Positions 28,501 to 43,500 of a DNA stretch of 64,000 nucleotides are shown here, in pieces; within the stretch, counting starts at the first letter, position 1; every line of letters starts with the position of its first letter. The position numbers were made by a program, and so were the translations under genes. The notes under the pieces are model-generated. The model was not told the DNA's origin. It did no database searches and saw only the letters and a program-made list of their open reading frames with translations. This DNA comes from Candidatus Rhodoblastus alkanivorans (GTDB taxonomy: Bacteria > Pseudomonadota > Alphaproteobacteria > Rhizobiales > Beijerinckiaceae): positions 947,501-1,011,500 of the forward strand of contig NZ_JAIVFP010000001.1 of assembly GCF_022760755.1 (NCBI RefSeq). The letters run 5' to 3'.

Positions 28501-31500
28501 CGTCGATGTCGTCACCAACAACACCGAGGCTTATATCGGCAGCAACGCCACGGTGAACGGCGCTTCAGGGGCGAGCAGCAACCAGTCGGTGCTCGTCGGG
28601 GCTGGCGACGATTTCTACCACATGACTTTGGGCGTCGGCGTCGGCGTCGGCGCGGTCGGCGTGGCGCCCGCCGTCGGGGTCAATGTCATCGACAATACGG
28701 TTCGCGCGACGATCGGCGACCATGCGAACGTCCAGGCGCGCAACAATATTGCGGTCGAAGCGACCGGCAATGAAGACATCGTCATGGTCGGCATTGGCGT
28801 CGCCGCGGGCGCGGTCGGCGTCGGCGCGGTCGTGGACGTGCTGACGGTCAGTAATGTCACGATCGCCTCGATCGGCGATTACGCCGTCGTTTCCGCCGGA
28901 GGCGATGTCTTCATCTCCGCTCAGGACACGACTCATGTACTCGAATTGTCGGGCGCTCTGGCCGGCGGTTTCGTCGGCGTCGGCGGCGCCGTCGGCGTCA
29001 TGGTGGTCGGCAAGGACACCGAGGCGACGATCGGAAGCTACGCCCATGTCGATGGGCTCGGCGCCAGCGGCGGCGTCGGCGGCGTCCTGACCGGAACGAT
29101 CAGCGGCGGCTCGTCCTTCGACACGACCACGGCCCATGGCGTCATCGTCCAGGCCCAGTCCACCGAGGACATCACCCATATCGTCGCCGCGGGCGGCGTT
29201 GGATTCGTGGGCGTGTCCGGCGCGGTCGGCGTCGCGGTCATCAACACGACCACTCTGGCGACCGTCAATTCGAGCGCCCAGATCAACGAGGCTCATCCAG
29301 GAACCGGCAATTCGGATCAAAGCGTCTATGTCGCGGCCTCCGACGACACCGAATTCCAGGCCTATGTCATCGGCGTCGCCGGCGGCTTCGTCGGCGTCAC
29401 CGGGGCGGTCGACGTCGCCATCATCAACGCCAATACGGCGGCGGAAGTGAAGCCGAGCGCGCAGCTTTACGCCAAGGACAATGTCGAGGTGAACGCCGCC
29501 GCGATCAAGAACCTGACCGGCTATGTGATCAGCGGCGCCGGCGGCGCGGTGGGCGTCGGCGCGTCGATTCTGGTCTGGTCCGTCGGGTCGCAAATCCAGC
29601 CGACCTATCAAAACAGTGACGGCGATTCGCAGAACAGCCTCCAACCCAACGGCAAGTCGCCCGATGGCAACGCCGCCGATCAGGCGCAGACGGGAACGAC
29701 CACAGCGACCGGAAAGCTAGGCGGATTCACCTCGACCACGCCGGGCAGCGGCAGATCGTCGAGCCTCATCAACACCAACCAGGGCTCCGCGCAAAGCACG
29801 GTCAACAACAATCCGTCGTTGCAGTCGGCCAATATCAAGGCGGCCGAAAACAACGCGCCGCAGTCTCCTCCCGGAACGACCGCGAAAGTTGACGCCGGCG
29901 CCACGGTTTATGGCGCCCAGGGCGTCGGCGTGCAGGCGACAGATTCCTTCAATGTCACCACCCGGCTCGGTCAGGTTGCCGGCGGCGTCGTCGGGGCGGG
30001 CGCCTCGGTGACGGTGATGACGCTGAATGAGAATGTCGATGCGTCCAACGATGGCACGAGTTCGTCGGGCGGCAATATTGGCGTGAACGCCAATCTGGTC
30101 GAGAATGTCGACGCCGTTTCGCTTGGCCTCCAGGTCGGCTTCGTCGGCCTCGGCGCGGCCGTGGTCGCGATCACCGACGGCAGCGTCGCCCAGGCGACGC
30201 TCGGCAATGTTCTTTTCGCCAATAATGTCTCGCTGTCGGCTACGGCGACGCGCAATTTCTCCGAGCTTGCCGGCCAGGCCAATGTCGGCGCCTATGCGGC
30301 CGGCGCGACCTTCACCATTCTCAATGTCGACGGCAGCGTCTCGGCGACAGTCGATTCCTACGCTGATATTGGCAGCAGCTCGCCCGTCGCGTCCCTCAGC
30401 GTGACGGCGAGCTCGACCGTCAATGCGACTCTGAAGACCTATGCGATCGCCGCCGGCATCGGCGCCGGCACGGCGAATTTCGCCTTCCTGACGGCGGACC
30501 CGGCCGTCACCGCCGCGATCGGCGACCACGCCACGGTCGATGCGGCGAGCCTCGTCAGCGTCGAGGCGAAAGCCACGTTCAAGACTGAAGGCGACGTCTT
30601 CGGCGTGTCGGCGGGCGGGCTCGCGGTCGGCGTTTCTCTGACCGAAATCACCATCAACCCCAATGTGACGGCGTCCGTCGGCGCTTCCGATTCGATTACC
30701 GCCAATGCGCTTTCCGTATTTGCGCATACGGTCCTGCCGGCGAGCGGCTATGACGCCATCGTCGATTCGCAGGGTTCCGCCGGCGCGCTCATCGGCGTCA
30801 CCAGCACCAATGCGGTGATCAACAACAACAGCAAGGTCAAGAGTTTCATCGCGGCTGGCGCGACTTTGAGCGTCGCCGGCGCGACCGTGGTGAGCGCGGT
30901 CAATTCGACGCGCCAGAAGGCCAGCGCCGACAGTAATTCCTTCGGCATTGTCGCGGCGGGTCTCGCCTCGTCGACGGTGAATTCGAATACCGACACGGAA
31001 GCCTATCTCGGCGCCAATGTGCATATGGGAACGTTGGCGCTTTCCGACGGCAGCCTGAGCGTCAGCGCCAAGGGCCACAACGACAATTTCGCCTATACCA
31101 ACGCCGGCTCGGGCGGCCTCGTCTCCGGCTCGTCCTCGGTCGCCGACACTTCGGACAACGCCACGACCAGCGCGACGATCGGCGGCGGATCGACGATCTA
31201 CCTCTCGGGCGCGTTCTCGCTGGGCGCGGACACGACCGCGACCTTCAACTCGCAGATCACCACTTTCGCTGGCGGCCTGTTCGCTGGAGCAGGCGGCGAG
31301 ATCGAGCACGACATCACCGCCCATACGACCGCGACGGTCGGCGCCTCCGCGCAGATCAAGGCGGGCGGCGTGTCGATCAATGCGGCGAGCCATGCCGACA
31401 AGCCTGCGCTCACCGGCTCGACGACCCAGAACATCAAGGGCGACACCGGCGGCCTCGCCAGCGGGGCCGGCGCGAGCGACCACACCAACATCAGCTTCAC

Positions 31501-34500
31501 CACGATCGTCGAAGTCGACGCGAACGCCTCGATCACCGAGCCGGGCGTCAGCAACAACAACCACAGCTTCGTCCTCGCGGCGAAAAACGATTTCGCGGTC
31601 TATGACACCGTGGCCTTCACCACCGGCGGCGCCGTTTCCGGCGCGGCGGTTTATGCCGGCATCGTCTCGCACACCGACATAGCGAAAGTGCTGGTCGACG
31701 CCGGCGCCGCGCTCTCCAGCGCCAGCGCGATCGACATTTCGGCGCGCGGCGGCGGTTCGGTCGATCAGGAAGTGGAGACGGAAACCTATGGCGCCGGAAC
31801 GGCGACGCTGGGTTATGCGACCGCCGATATTCGTCCCGACAACGAGGTCATCTTCGGCTCGGGCGCGACGGTCACCGCCTACGGCGATTTGAACCTCTCA
31901 GCGGGCGCGGACGCGGCCTATAATGTCGATCATTACAACATTACGGCGCGCTACGACGGCTTCGCCGGCTCGCTGATTCCGATCAGCAGCATCGGCGCGA
32001 CCGATTATCTGATCCAGACCGACGCCATCACGATCGGAAGCAGCGCGCATCTCAGCACCGCGCGCACCGCCAATCTGATGACCGACCAGTTCGGCGACAC
32101 CGATACGATGACGGGCCTCGCCAAGGCGGAAAGCTGGGTCAGCGATCTCTCCAACAGCCTGCTCAAGGCGCAAGGCGCCAATGCGGCGGTTCTGGCCCTC
32201 GCCAACACCGACACGTTGACGGTCACGCGCGCCAATATCACCAATGACGGCATCGTCGAGACCGGCATCAATCGCAATCAGCACCTCTATCTGACGGGCT
32301 GGGATCAGAATACCGGTCAGGTCACGGGCTATGATGCGTCGCCCGGCGTTTCCTTCGTCTCCACGACGCAATCGGTCGGCGCTTCGACGGTCGATGAAAT
32401 CAACGCCGATCAGCAGATCCTGGCGCAATATGGCGACAACAACCCGACGCTGAAGGCGTTCTACGAGCAGCAGATCCAGTCGCTGGAAGCCCAGCTCGCG
32501 GCGCAGGGATTATTGCAGTTCCAGACGGACAGTCAGGGCAACCAGGTCGTCGTTCCCGTCGACGTCCAGGTGATGGCGGTGGATGTGGCGCCGATCTACG
32601 CCGACGCCGGCCGCATCTTCGTCGTCGGCGACGAACTCGGCGGCTCGGGCCAGTTCATTTCGCCGAACGACATCAATGTCACGATCAACAACGCAACGCC
32701 GGCCTTCCTGAACATCGAGGGAGTCATCATCCCCGACGAAAACGGCGGCCTGTACTACAACGGCGACCAATGGACCTCTAACGATCAGATCCAGGCGAAG
32801 AACAACCAGAATATCCAGCATGACAATCAGCTGATTTCCGACGGCGGGGCACCGATCGCCTCGTTCACGGCGTTGACCGCCGGCTTCACGGCGATCCCGG
32901 CCATCAATCCGGCGTCGCATCCGACCGTGCTGATCGAGAACAGCCTCGACATCAATTATCTCAACAATATTCAGAACAATAATACGACCAGTTACCCCTG
33001 GCCGGACATCACCATTACTTCGCTGGCGTCCGGCGGCGTCGGCATTGACGCGCCTTCGGCCAATGTCACCATCGAGACCGTGACGCCGACCAACGCTGAC
33101 GGCAAAGGCAATATCGACCAACTGGCGCCGATCGTCGCCAATAGTCTGACGATCGTGGCCGGCGGGACCTTGTTCATCAATCTGCCGGAATCCGGTTCGA
33201 TCGAAGAGGTCGCTGGCGCAGCATACAAGGCCTTCGACGCCGCGACCACGGGCTCCTACGATCCGAACAATCCGTCGCAGACCGCGCCGGGCGTCGTGGC
33301 GGCGAGCGCGACGGACGTCAACGCCATCCTGGCGCAAATCCCCACGACGCCTTCGCTTTACGCCCAAAAGATCATCATCAACGCCAATTACATCAATGTG
33401 AACGGCCTGGTGCAGAGCGGCAAGTCCGAATACGACCTGACGCTCGGCGCGCAAGCCGTCAGCGATATCAACAACATCATCGCGAGCGGCGGCGCGACGC
33501 CCGTCCTGCTGGTCAATGAATCCAACAGCGACTTCTCGGTCTATTTCGATCCCATCGCGCGCAAGATCATCGTCACTGACCTCAAGGCCAATGGCGGCGA
33601 CATCGAAATGACGGGCAATATCGTCAACACCGCCAATGGCGAGATCAAGGCCCTGGGCGGCTATGCGGCTGTCAATGTCGACAACCAGACCGGCTTTGCG
33701 CTCGAAGTGAACCGTCTCGACGTGTCGAGCCGCGGCGCGGGAACCATTCTGATCAACGACACCTCCGGCTATGCGCTCGACCCCAATACGCACAAGCCGG
33801 TTGGAGTCAAGACCACGCTCTATCAGGATAACAACGGCGTGGTGACGACCACGACGCAAGCCTCGGGCGGGCCGCAGAATGTCGCCAATAATTCAGGGCT
33901 CGACCAGATCTACCAGCCCGACGTCGATTGGCGCTATCAGTGGGTGACCGGCATTTCCGAGCAGGAGCATCTGGCGACCCGCATCGTCCAGAGCGACTGG
34001 ATCGGCCTGATCAACCTCGGGACCGACATCACCCATTGGGATACGACGATCGTCCAGGGCGTCCCGCATCTGGAAGGCGCGGGACCGTACTTCTACCTGA
34101 GCGCCAGCGAGAACGACACGGCCTATACGTTCACGTCGCAGACGGTGACGACGAGCGCGCCGGCCCAACCGCTCCAGCCGATCGCGACCCATACCGACAC
34201 CACCTGGTACGGCAAGACCAGCATCACCGCGGATTTCGCCGAGGACATCGGCCTCGAAATCCTGAACACCCAGGATATTTCGGCGCATCGCGCGATTGGA
34301 ATCCATTTCTTCGGCAATGAGACCGGCGCCATCGCGATCAACTCCAACGCCGACGTGATCGTGGACGGCGCCCTGGTCAATCCGACCGGAACGACCTCGA
34401 TCACGACAACGGGTTCGATCACCTCCGGAACCGCCGGATCGGTCGGCGGCAATCAGGTCATTCTCTCGGCGCAGACCGGCATCGGCGGGGACGGAGCGCC

Positions 34501-37500
34501 GCTGACGACCAAGGTCGGCGGCCAGAACATCGGCGCGCCTGTCGACGCCACCGTCAATTTCAACGCGGCCGCGGGAACGATCACGCGGACGGACGGCGGC
34601 GGCTGGGACGGTTTCGCGCCGGGGATGGCCTTCACCTTGTCTTATACCGGCGCGACCGGCGCCAGCCAGCAGAACGCCACCGCCAGCAACCAGGTCTATA
34701 TCGTCAAGAGCGTGTCCGGGCCCGGCCTTTCCGTTCTGACGCTCGATCCGAGCACCCCGCTCGTCGCCAGCGAGACCGGGCGCGGCGTGGCGCTGGTTCC
34801 GGCGGCCAATCCGGACGTGTCCGGCTATTCGCGCCTGCATGCGACGACCGCGACCGGAAATATCTCGATCTCGCAGGCGACCGGCGATCTGCCGATCGAC
34901 CTGGTCGCCGCTCAATCTCTGGGGTCGGTCGATCTCTCGGCCGCGGGAAGCATCGTCGTCGGCCAGATGAACGCCTCGACTTTTTACCAGGGGCTGGTGT
35001 CAGGCGGTGCGATCACGCTCGACGCGCATTCCGGCGGAATCGGCAATGGCGTCGCCCATCCGCTGATTCTGGACACGCCGGCGAGCGCCCTGCCGCCGGG
35101 GACCACGATCCCGCTCAGCGACCATGTCACCATCACCGCCCAGACCAACGTTTATATCGAACAGTTCAGCGGCGATATGCGGCTGAACAATATCACCACG
35201 GGCGGCGATGTCTGGATCGACGTGCCGAACGGCAATCTTTATGACGCCGCCAAGCCCGGCGTCGTCGACGCGCGCACCTATAATCAATTGCTGAGCGGCG
35301 TGTGGAGCAATCTCGGCCTCACCGACGACACCGGCTATGCGCAAAAGGTCGCCTCGACGATCAATTCCTATGTCGCGTCGCAAACGCAGGATTACCAAAC
35401 CTACTGGACCTGGCGCCACGAGCAGGCGGATGGCGGAGCGGCGTTCGATGCGACCTTCCACCCGCAGCTCACCGCGGCGGAACTCGATTACTACGTGAAT
35501 ACGCTCCATTACGACAGCGCCGCGATCCAGACCCTACTGAACGCGCGTTTCGCCGAATATCAGACGCTGAACGCCGAATTCGGCGCCGGCGGCGCCTATC
35601 AGACCGTCAACGATCCGGGCGTCGACACGATCAGCTCGACGGCCACCACCGCGACCGTTACGATCGACACGGTAGCGAACACCATCACCCGCACCGATGG
35701 CGGCGACTGGAGCAATCTCGCGGCGGGCGAATTTATTTCGCTCACCGGCAGCGTGGAATCGTCCGCCGAGGTCACTTTCGCCGCGGCCTCCGGCGGCAAT
35801 GCCGCGACCATCACCCGCACGGACACCGGCAGCTTCATAGCCGACGGCTTCGTCGCCGGGCAGAAATTGCGCGTCAGCGGATCGCCGCTCAATGGGACAC
35901 CCGGCGCCACGACCTATACGATCCAAAGCGTGACCGCGAAAACGATCACGCTTTCGGCGAGCGACGCGGTGCAGACCGAGGCGACGCCGGAGCTCGTCAC
36001 CCTGATCGCCGAGAGCGTGGCGGACGCCAACGCGACGACGGCGCCGAATTTCTACAAGATCGCCAGCATCGTCGATCCGGTTTCGGCCAGCGCCGAGGTC
36101 TATTTCACCGCGGCTTCGGGCGGCGCGTCCGCGACGATCACGCGTACCGACGGCGGCAATTTCAGCGCCGACGGGTTCCAGATCGGCCAGAAATTGCGCG
36201 TGTCCGGTTCGACGGCGAATTCGACCGCCGCCGGCAAGACCTATACGATCGCTTCGATCAGCGCCGACGGCAAGATCATGACGCTGTCGGCGTCCGATTC
36301 GATTACGACCGAGGCGAGCAGCGGCAGCCCCGAGATGGTGACGTTGACGGTCGCCAATCCGATCGTCCTGCAGATCGACGCATCGACGCCCCTCGTCCAA
36401 AGCGAATCCGGCGTCACGATCGATGTCACGCCGACTTTCAACGGCGATATTTACAATCCGAATTTCGTCTATGCGCCAACCACGGCGGAAATCAACGCGC
36501 TGACCCAGACCTTCCATCACTGGACGGATTCGCAGCTCTACAACGCCTTCGGCGAGGGCCTGCTGAAGAACGTCACCAGCACCGTGGTGGTGACGGCGAA
36601 CCCGAACATCGTCGCCAATAATGTCACCTTGCTCACTCAAGGCAGCGTCGGCAGCGCCGGCAAGACCATGAGCATCGACATCTCCAATCCGCCGGTCAGT
36701 TTCACCGACGATCAGCGCGTCGCGCTGGCGGCGGCGGAACGCCAGGACGTGCAATATCTCGGCGCCGCGCCGGTTTCGGCGCTGGTGAATTTCGACGCGG
36801 GAACGAGCACGATTACCCGCATCGACGGCGGCGACTGGTCGGGCTTCTCGGTCGGTCAGCTCATCACGATCTCGGGCGACAATGGCGTGGTGACCCAGAA
36901 CGCCACCTCGGCCAATCTGTTCTTCACGATCACCAATATTTCCGGCGCGACGATCACCGTCAGCGGGAACAACGGGACGACGGGCTCCATCGCCATCGCC
37001 AGCGAACTGAGCAAATCCGTGCTCGTCGGTCCGATCGTGCTCGATCCGACCTTCCAGGCCAATGGCGTCGCCACCAGCGCGGCGGTTCCGGTCACGTTCC
37101 AGAGCAATACCGGCAGCAGCTATGCGACGATCACGCGCGCCGACGGCGGCAGCTTCCTCACCGACGGGTTCAGCGCCGGCACGAGCGCGAACCCGCACCT
37201 GCTCCAGGTCTCGGGGAATTCGGTCAATTCGACCAGCGGCGGTTTCGTCTATACGATCACCGCTGTGACCGGGCCGATGTCCGTCAATGCCAGCGTGACC
37301 TTCGCGGCGGCGTCGGGCGGCAATTATGCGACCATCACGCAGACGAGCGGCGATTTCGTCGCCGACGGCTTCCATGCCGGGCAGCAGATCCATGTGTCGG
37401 GATCGACCGACAACGACACGGCCGCGGGCCACACCTACACGATCACGGCAGTCTCCGCGACCACGTTGACCCTGTCCGCCGGAGACGCGCTGGCGACCGA

Positions 37501-40500
37501 CGCCGTCGCCCAGTCGGTGACGCTGGCGACCGCCTCGACCATCACTTTGGGACAGAGCGACGTCGTGCAGAACGCGTCGACGCCGGTCGACTTGACTCTG
37601 GCGGAAGGCGTCCCGCCGAAAATCACCACGATCCTCGTCCTCCAGAGCGATCCGATCACCGCCAACGCCACCGGCAAGTTCGACATCACGGCGGGCAAGA
37701 ATGTCCTCTTGAACTCGAATGCCGGCGACGTCCACCTCGACCATGTGACCGCGGGCGACACGGTCACCGGCGACCAGATCCGGATCAAGGTCCAGGGAAC
37801 GGGCAGCATCTACAATGTCGCGACGAGCGGGGTGAATCTTCGCGGCTCCAACACGGTCCTCGAATCCCAGGGCGGCTCCATCGGCGAATATGACAATTCC
37901 GGTCATGTCGCGGTGACGCTCGATTCGATCGACGGCGGGACGATCACCGCGCGCGCCGAAGGCGTCGTCTATCTCCAGGGCGTCGCCGTCGGCGGGCGTC
38001 CGGGCGATCTCAACATCGAATCGATCTATTCCGCCGCCAACGACGCGCGGCTTGTCGCGGCAGGCTCGATCGTCGACGCTCTCAACAATGATTTCACCAA
38101 GATCGAGGCGCAGCACATCTACCTGACGGCCGGCAATACAATCGGCAATATGGTCGGCGGGACGATCAATTATCTCGACATCGACGCCGGGCAGTTCCCC
38201 TCGGGCGCCTTGTTCGCGACGGCGAACGGGAGCATCTGGATCTCGCAGACCACGCTCGACCTCTATGTCGGCAATGTCGTTTCCAATTCGGGCGACGTCA
38301 CTTTGCGCGCGGCCTTGTCGATCCTCGACGACACGACGCCGGCGCCCAGCGTTTTCGGCAATAATATCACGCTGATCGCCCAGGGCGGCGGCATCGGGAC
38401 GTTCAGCAATTCCTTCGACATCGAAACGCAGGCGACCAATGGCGCCTATGCCGGCGCTGGCGGCGTGCTGACCACGCAGAGCGGCCTGTTGGCGACGGTC
38501 ATCGTCCAGCCCACCGGCGATATCAAGCTGAACACGATCGACGTGACCGGCGTCGGCCTCACCCAGGACAACACCGCCTTCATCACCACGCCGACCGGCA
38601 GCATTCTGAATGGAAATCCTGGCGGCGTGAACGTCCTGTCCGGCAATGTCATGCTGTTCGCCAACAAGGACATCGGCGCGGAGTCGAATCGTATCTCGAC
38701 GGAGGTCGGCACGATCGAAGGCGAGTCGACGACGGGCGACACCTGGGTCGCCAATACCGGCGCGCTCCAGGTCGGCAACAGCTTCAGCGGCAATGCGGTC
38801 GGACAGGTTTCGGGCGGCAGCACGACGATCACGGCTTCGAGCCCGATTGAAGTGAAGAAGAGCGTCGTCGCCGGCGGAAAGGTTCTGCTCATCGCCCTCG
38901 AACCGGCGAATGAGGACGAGGGCGGCGAGACCTTGTCGGACAATCTTGTCGTCGATGCGACGGATCTGAATGGCGCCGCGCTCTATATCAAGTCGGCGGA
39001 CACGATCCGCCTGCTTGCGGGCGACAATCTCACCGTGGAGAAGGGCGCGCTGATCCAGAGCGCCAAATCCGTGGAGCTCAAGAGCGGCTATCAGGGCGAC
39101 AAGACGGGTTCGCCCGACGCCTTCGACATCAGCGGGCCGAAACAGGCCAGCGCGACCAGTGACGACAACACGGTGCTGACCGTGGCGGGAATGATCCTCG
39201 CGCCGGACATTCTCATCCATGGCGACGGCGGCAATGACGTCATCCAGGTGACGACGGGCGCGCTCGAAGCGACAAATCCGTGGATGAGCCAGGCCGCGTT
39301 CGACGCCGTCTTCCAGGGAATGGCGACCTATCCGGCGAGCCTTTCGACCGACTCGCAGATCACTTTGCGCGGCGAGGGCGGCACGGACCAGATCCTCGTC
39401 TGGGGAACGATCGACGCCAACGAGGTCGACGTCTATGGCGACGGCGTCAACGATCTTCTCGCGCTCAACCCGGACAACGACCGAGGCTACGCTTTGTCGA
39501 TCGGCGCCGAGGGCGCGATCGGACAGTTCAATGTCTGGGGCGGAACAAGCGACACCCTGCTCGTGAACCAGCTCACCACGCTCGACGCGGCGCATAAATA
39601 CACGACTGGCGCATCCGGCTCGGGTCCGACCAGCATCGTGACCGGCCACGAAGCGACGCCGCTGCGCGAAACCGTCAATCTCTACGGCGGGGAGGGCACG
39701 AACAACGAAATCGTCAATCTGACCGGCCAGAGCGACGCGATCATCAATGTCGCGCGCGCGGGCTCCGAAGGCTCGGGCACGGACACTTTGACGATCAATG
39801 GCGTTCCGGGAACCGACACGTTCCTGCTGCGCAAGAATTTCGTCGCGCTGCTGCAAGGCTCGGTCGATAGCGGCTTCGCCTCGACCTATGAGCGGGTGAA
39901 TTACGACACGTCGATCAATGTCCTCGACGTCAACGGCCTCGAACCGACGGCTTACGTCTACGATGACGCCACGGGCATGGTTCAGGCGCAACTGCCCGAT
40001 GCGGCCTATGTCGCGTCGAGCAAGACCAGCCACACGAACTTTTATCTCGACGACAACAGCGCAATCACCGTGCTCACCGGCGCGGATGGCGGCGACACGT
40101 TCCAGTTCGGCCAGATGTTCGGCGAGGCGCGCACGGGCGGGGTCAGCGTCCAGTTCGGCGACAATATCGAAACCGTGCTGACCGACGCCGGCTATCTCAG
40201 CCGCGGCGTCAGCTATTCGACCACCGCCTATGGCGGCGAGGGCGACGACTATTTCTATGTCTACAGCAACAAGGCGCCGGCGAAGCTCTATGGCGAGGCG
40301 GGCAACGATACTTTCGTCGTCCGGGCCTTCGTCATTGTCGACACCAATATGGTGGCGACGTCGGACACGACGATCCACGCCGGCAGCGGCACGAGCCACA
40401 TCGAATATAATGTCAACGCGCCGCTCTCGATTGACGGCGGCGACGGCGTCAACACCGTCGTGGTCATCGGCAGCGGACATGGCGACAATTTCGTCATCAC

Positions 40501-43500
40501 CAAGGACGGCGTCGAAGGCGCCGGCCTCAATGTCAGCATGACGAACGTCCAGATCCTCGAAGTCGACGGCATTGCGGGGAGCAATAATTTCTATGTGCTG
40601 AGCACGGCGCCGGGCGAGGTGGTCACGCTGATCGGCGGTTCGGGCAATGACACGTTCAATGTCGCCGGCGACGTGACCACGCCGGTCATCGCCCAGAACA
40701 CCAGCGGCGTGAGCGGTTTCATCAACCACAGCGTGTCGAGCGCGGATCCCGCCTATAACGGCATTTTCGCGGCCGGAATTCCGGTCAATGTCGCGACCGG
40801 CCAGACCGGAACCGTGGTGGTCAGCACGCCGACCATGCGCCTGTTCAAGGACCCGACGGTCGGCCCGAATATCGGGACCTATACCGTCGCCCTCGCGGCT
40901 CCGGCGGCGAGCGTCACGGCGGGTACGATCGCTTATCTGACGGTTTCGGCGGCTTTGCGGCCGTATAACGTGTCGGCGCAGGGCGCGAAATCGCTCGAAG
41001 TGTCAACCGACGGCGTCCATTTCTACCAGTCGGTGGTCCTGACCTTCAGCCAGGCGGCCGATTGGAACACGCCGCGGACGATTTACGTCCGCGCGGACGG
41101 CGACAATGTCGCGGTCGGCGAGCAGACGGTCGTCATCAGCCATTCGATCAAAAGCTCGAATCCGCTGTTCAACGCGCTCCCGATCTCCAATGTCGAGGTC
41201 GATGTCGTCGACAACAATGCCCCCGACGTGGTCATCACGCCGGCGCATTCCGGCGACCTGAGCGTGGCCGAGCCGAACGGACCTTATGCCGGCAAGACCG
41301 ACAGCTATGAGGTGCAGCTCACCCGCGCTCCGGCGCCGGGCGAAATCGTCACGGTCACTCTGAGCAGCGATGTCTATAGCGCGATCAACCATCTGGTGCT
41401 GAGCTCCGCGGACCCGCGCTTCAACGCGAGCAATCCGAACGCGCCGACCATCACCTTCGACTCCTCCAACTGGAACAGCCCGGTCACGGTCAATGTGGCG
41501 TCCTATGACGGAACCACGCTCGAAGACCCGGTTGAGGCCGACATCATCCACACGGTCGACAGCAACCAGACCAATGGCGCCTTTGCGGACGTGAACACCC
41601 AGCACAAGGTGCGCGTGGACGTCACCGACAGCGAGTTGGCGCAGGTTCTGGTGACGCCCGGCAGCGATCCGATGATCGTGTCGGACACGCAGAGCGCGAC
41701 CTATACGATGCAACTCACCACGGCGCCGACCGCGCCGGTAACCGTCAGCCTGCTCGGCGACGGCAAGACGATCGAGACGGCCGCCAACCCGGCCGACCCG
41801 CGCTTCACGGCGGCGACGGCCACGACCCCGGCCACGGTCACTTTCGACGGGTCCAACTGGTATGTCCCGTTCACCGTCGAGGTGAGCGTCAACCCGAACT
41901 TCACGCTGTCCCCGACGGTCAATTTCGACAAGAACGCCAATACGATCACGCTGACCAGCAGCGGCAGCTGGCTCGCCGACGGCTTCGCCGCCGGCCAGTT
42001 CATCAGCGTCGAGCCGGCGGGCGGCCAGACCACCGCCAACGGAACCGGCGCGAGCGGCTCCTATCTGATCCAGAGCGTCACCGCGACGGTGATCACCCTC
42101 AATCCGTCGACGCCGCTCGTCGCGACGGAGACCGCCAAAGAGGTCTATATCCAGCAGAGCCAGCCGATTCAGCTCTATCCGGCGCAGCCGCACCGGCTGT
42201 CGTCGATCCAGGGCTCGCTGATCATCGAAGGCGACAAGATCCCGAACAAGGATCGCTCGCTGCGCACGGCGGTCATGCTGCCGACCGAGGTGGACATTCC
42301 GCTGCCGGCGCAGACCCAGGAGACCGATCATCCGGAAACCCAGACCAATACGCTGAACATCTTCAACGACGGCAGCACGCAGAACGACGTCGGGACGCTC
42401 GGCCTGCTGGGTCAGGCGAACAGCCGCGATATCAACGGCGTCGCGAAGGAATATGTCGAGACGCCGGCGGACATCGCCGGTTCCGCGGCCGAATTCGGCC
42501 AGATCACCGGCCTGAACATGGGCGGCGAAACGCCTCTCAATTACGGCACGGTCCATAGTCCGAACCTGGTCTATTACCCGGCCGGCATCACCTACCGGAA
42601 TATCCAGGTTACCGACATCATGCTCGGCTCCGGGAACGACACGTTCACGGTCAATGCGACGCCGGTGCAGCCGCAAAGCCCCTTCGGGGCGGATGTTGGC
42701 GACAGCATTACCGTCGTCCAGGGCGGCGGCGGCAATAACGATCTGATCGCCAATGGCGGCGGCGGCGCCAATTCGCCGCTGATCCTGGTCGGCTCCACGA
42801 CCCAGGACGGATCGTTCTACAATTCGACCACGGCCAATATCACCGGCGAGGCGCGCGCATTCGCCGATCAGGGCAATAACATTCTGGACGCGCGCAACGA
42901 CCCGAATTCCGTCATTCTCTATGGCGGCGCCGGCAATGACACGATCTATTCCGGCGCGGGCGGCGCCTGGATCGCGGGCGGCGGCGGCAATAACACGATC
43001 TATGGCGGTTCGGGCGACGACAATATTTATGGCGCCGACGGGTTCAACCTCGATCTGTCGCAGCGCCTGAGCCTGGCCGTCGCCGCCGATACGCAGGTGC
43101 TGTCGGTCGTCAACGCGCCGGCGCCCGGCGACTATGCGGCGACGCATGACGCGCTCAAGGCCGGAAACAACACGATTTACGGCGGCAGCGGCGACAATAT
43201 CATCATCGGCGACCACGGCGTCATTACGCAGACCGCCGGGACGCAGCGCATCATGACGACGGGAGAGGTCATCGCCATTTCGACGGCGCGCGTGACCGAT
43301 TACGGCAATGCGACCATCTTCGGCAGCGGCGCCGGCGGCTGGTCCGGCGGCGGCTCGGGAACCGGCAATGACATCATCCTGGGCGGCAGCGGCGTCAACA
43401 CGATCTGGGGCGGCCACGGCGCGGACATCATCCTGGGCGCGGACGGCCTGGTGACCTTCACCACCCCGACGCATCTGAACACGATCGAATCGACCGATTT

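Larger units (their letters stand above)
20480..31900 (+). repeat. Long array of adhesin-like beta repeats inside the giant protein
   Basis: About 3800 residues built from units of very roughly 60-100 residues. A typical unit holds a hydrophobic G/V/A block (GVGVGVAVNV or VGVAGSVAVNV), a polar turn with TTAYI or TKAYV, an acidic or Gly-rich turn and TVTA- or DVTI-like strands. The units are divergent at residue level but strikingly periodic in the DNA, with recurring ggcgtcggcgtc words. The pattern fits a right-handed beta-helix or stacked beta-sandwich filament as in haemagglutinin-like adhesins. Confidence 0.8.

Noticed and set aside
20480-31900. Periodic DNA that could be mistaken for a CRISPR or satellite array
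   Set aside because: The periodicity is codon-based and imperfect, within one open frame; there are no identical repeats separated by unique spacers.
35534-40729. Very long open frame (1731 codons) on the minus strand opposite the giant gene, with similar ones at 20873-23899 and 41003-44119
   Set aside because: They are antisense shadows: GC-rich repeats with biased third positions leave the opposite strand free of stops. The translations are Arg/Asp/Gly-rich without domains or ribosome sites, while the plus-strand frame shows coherent repeat architecture.
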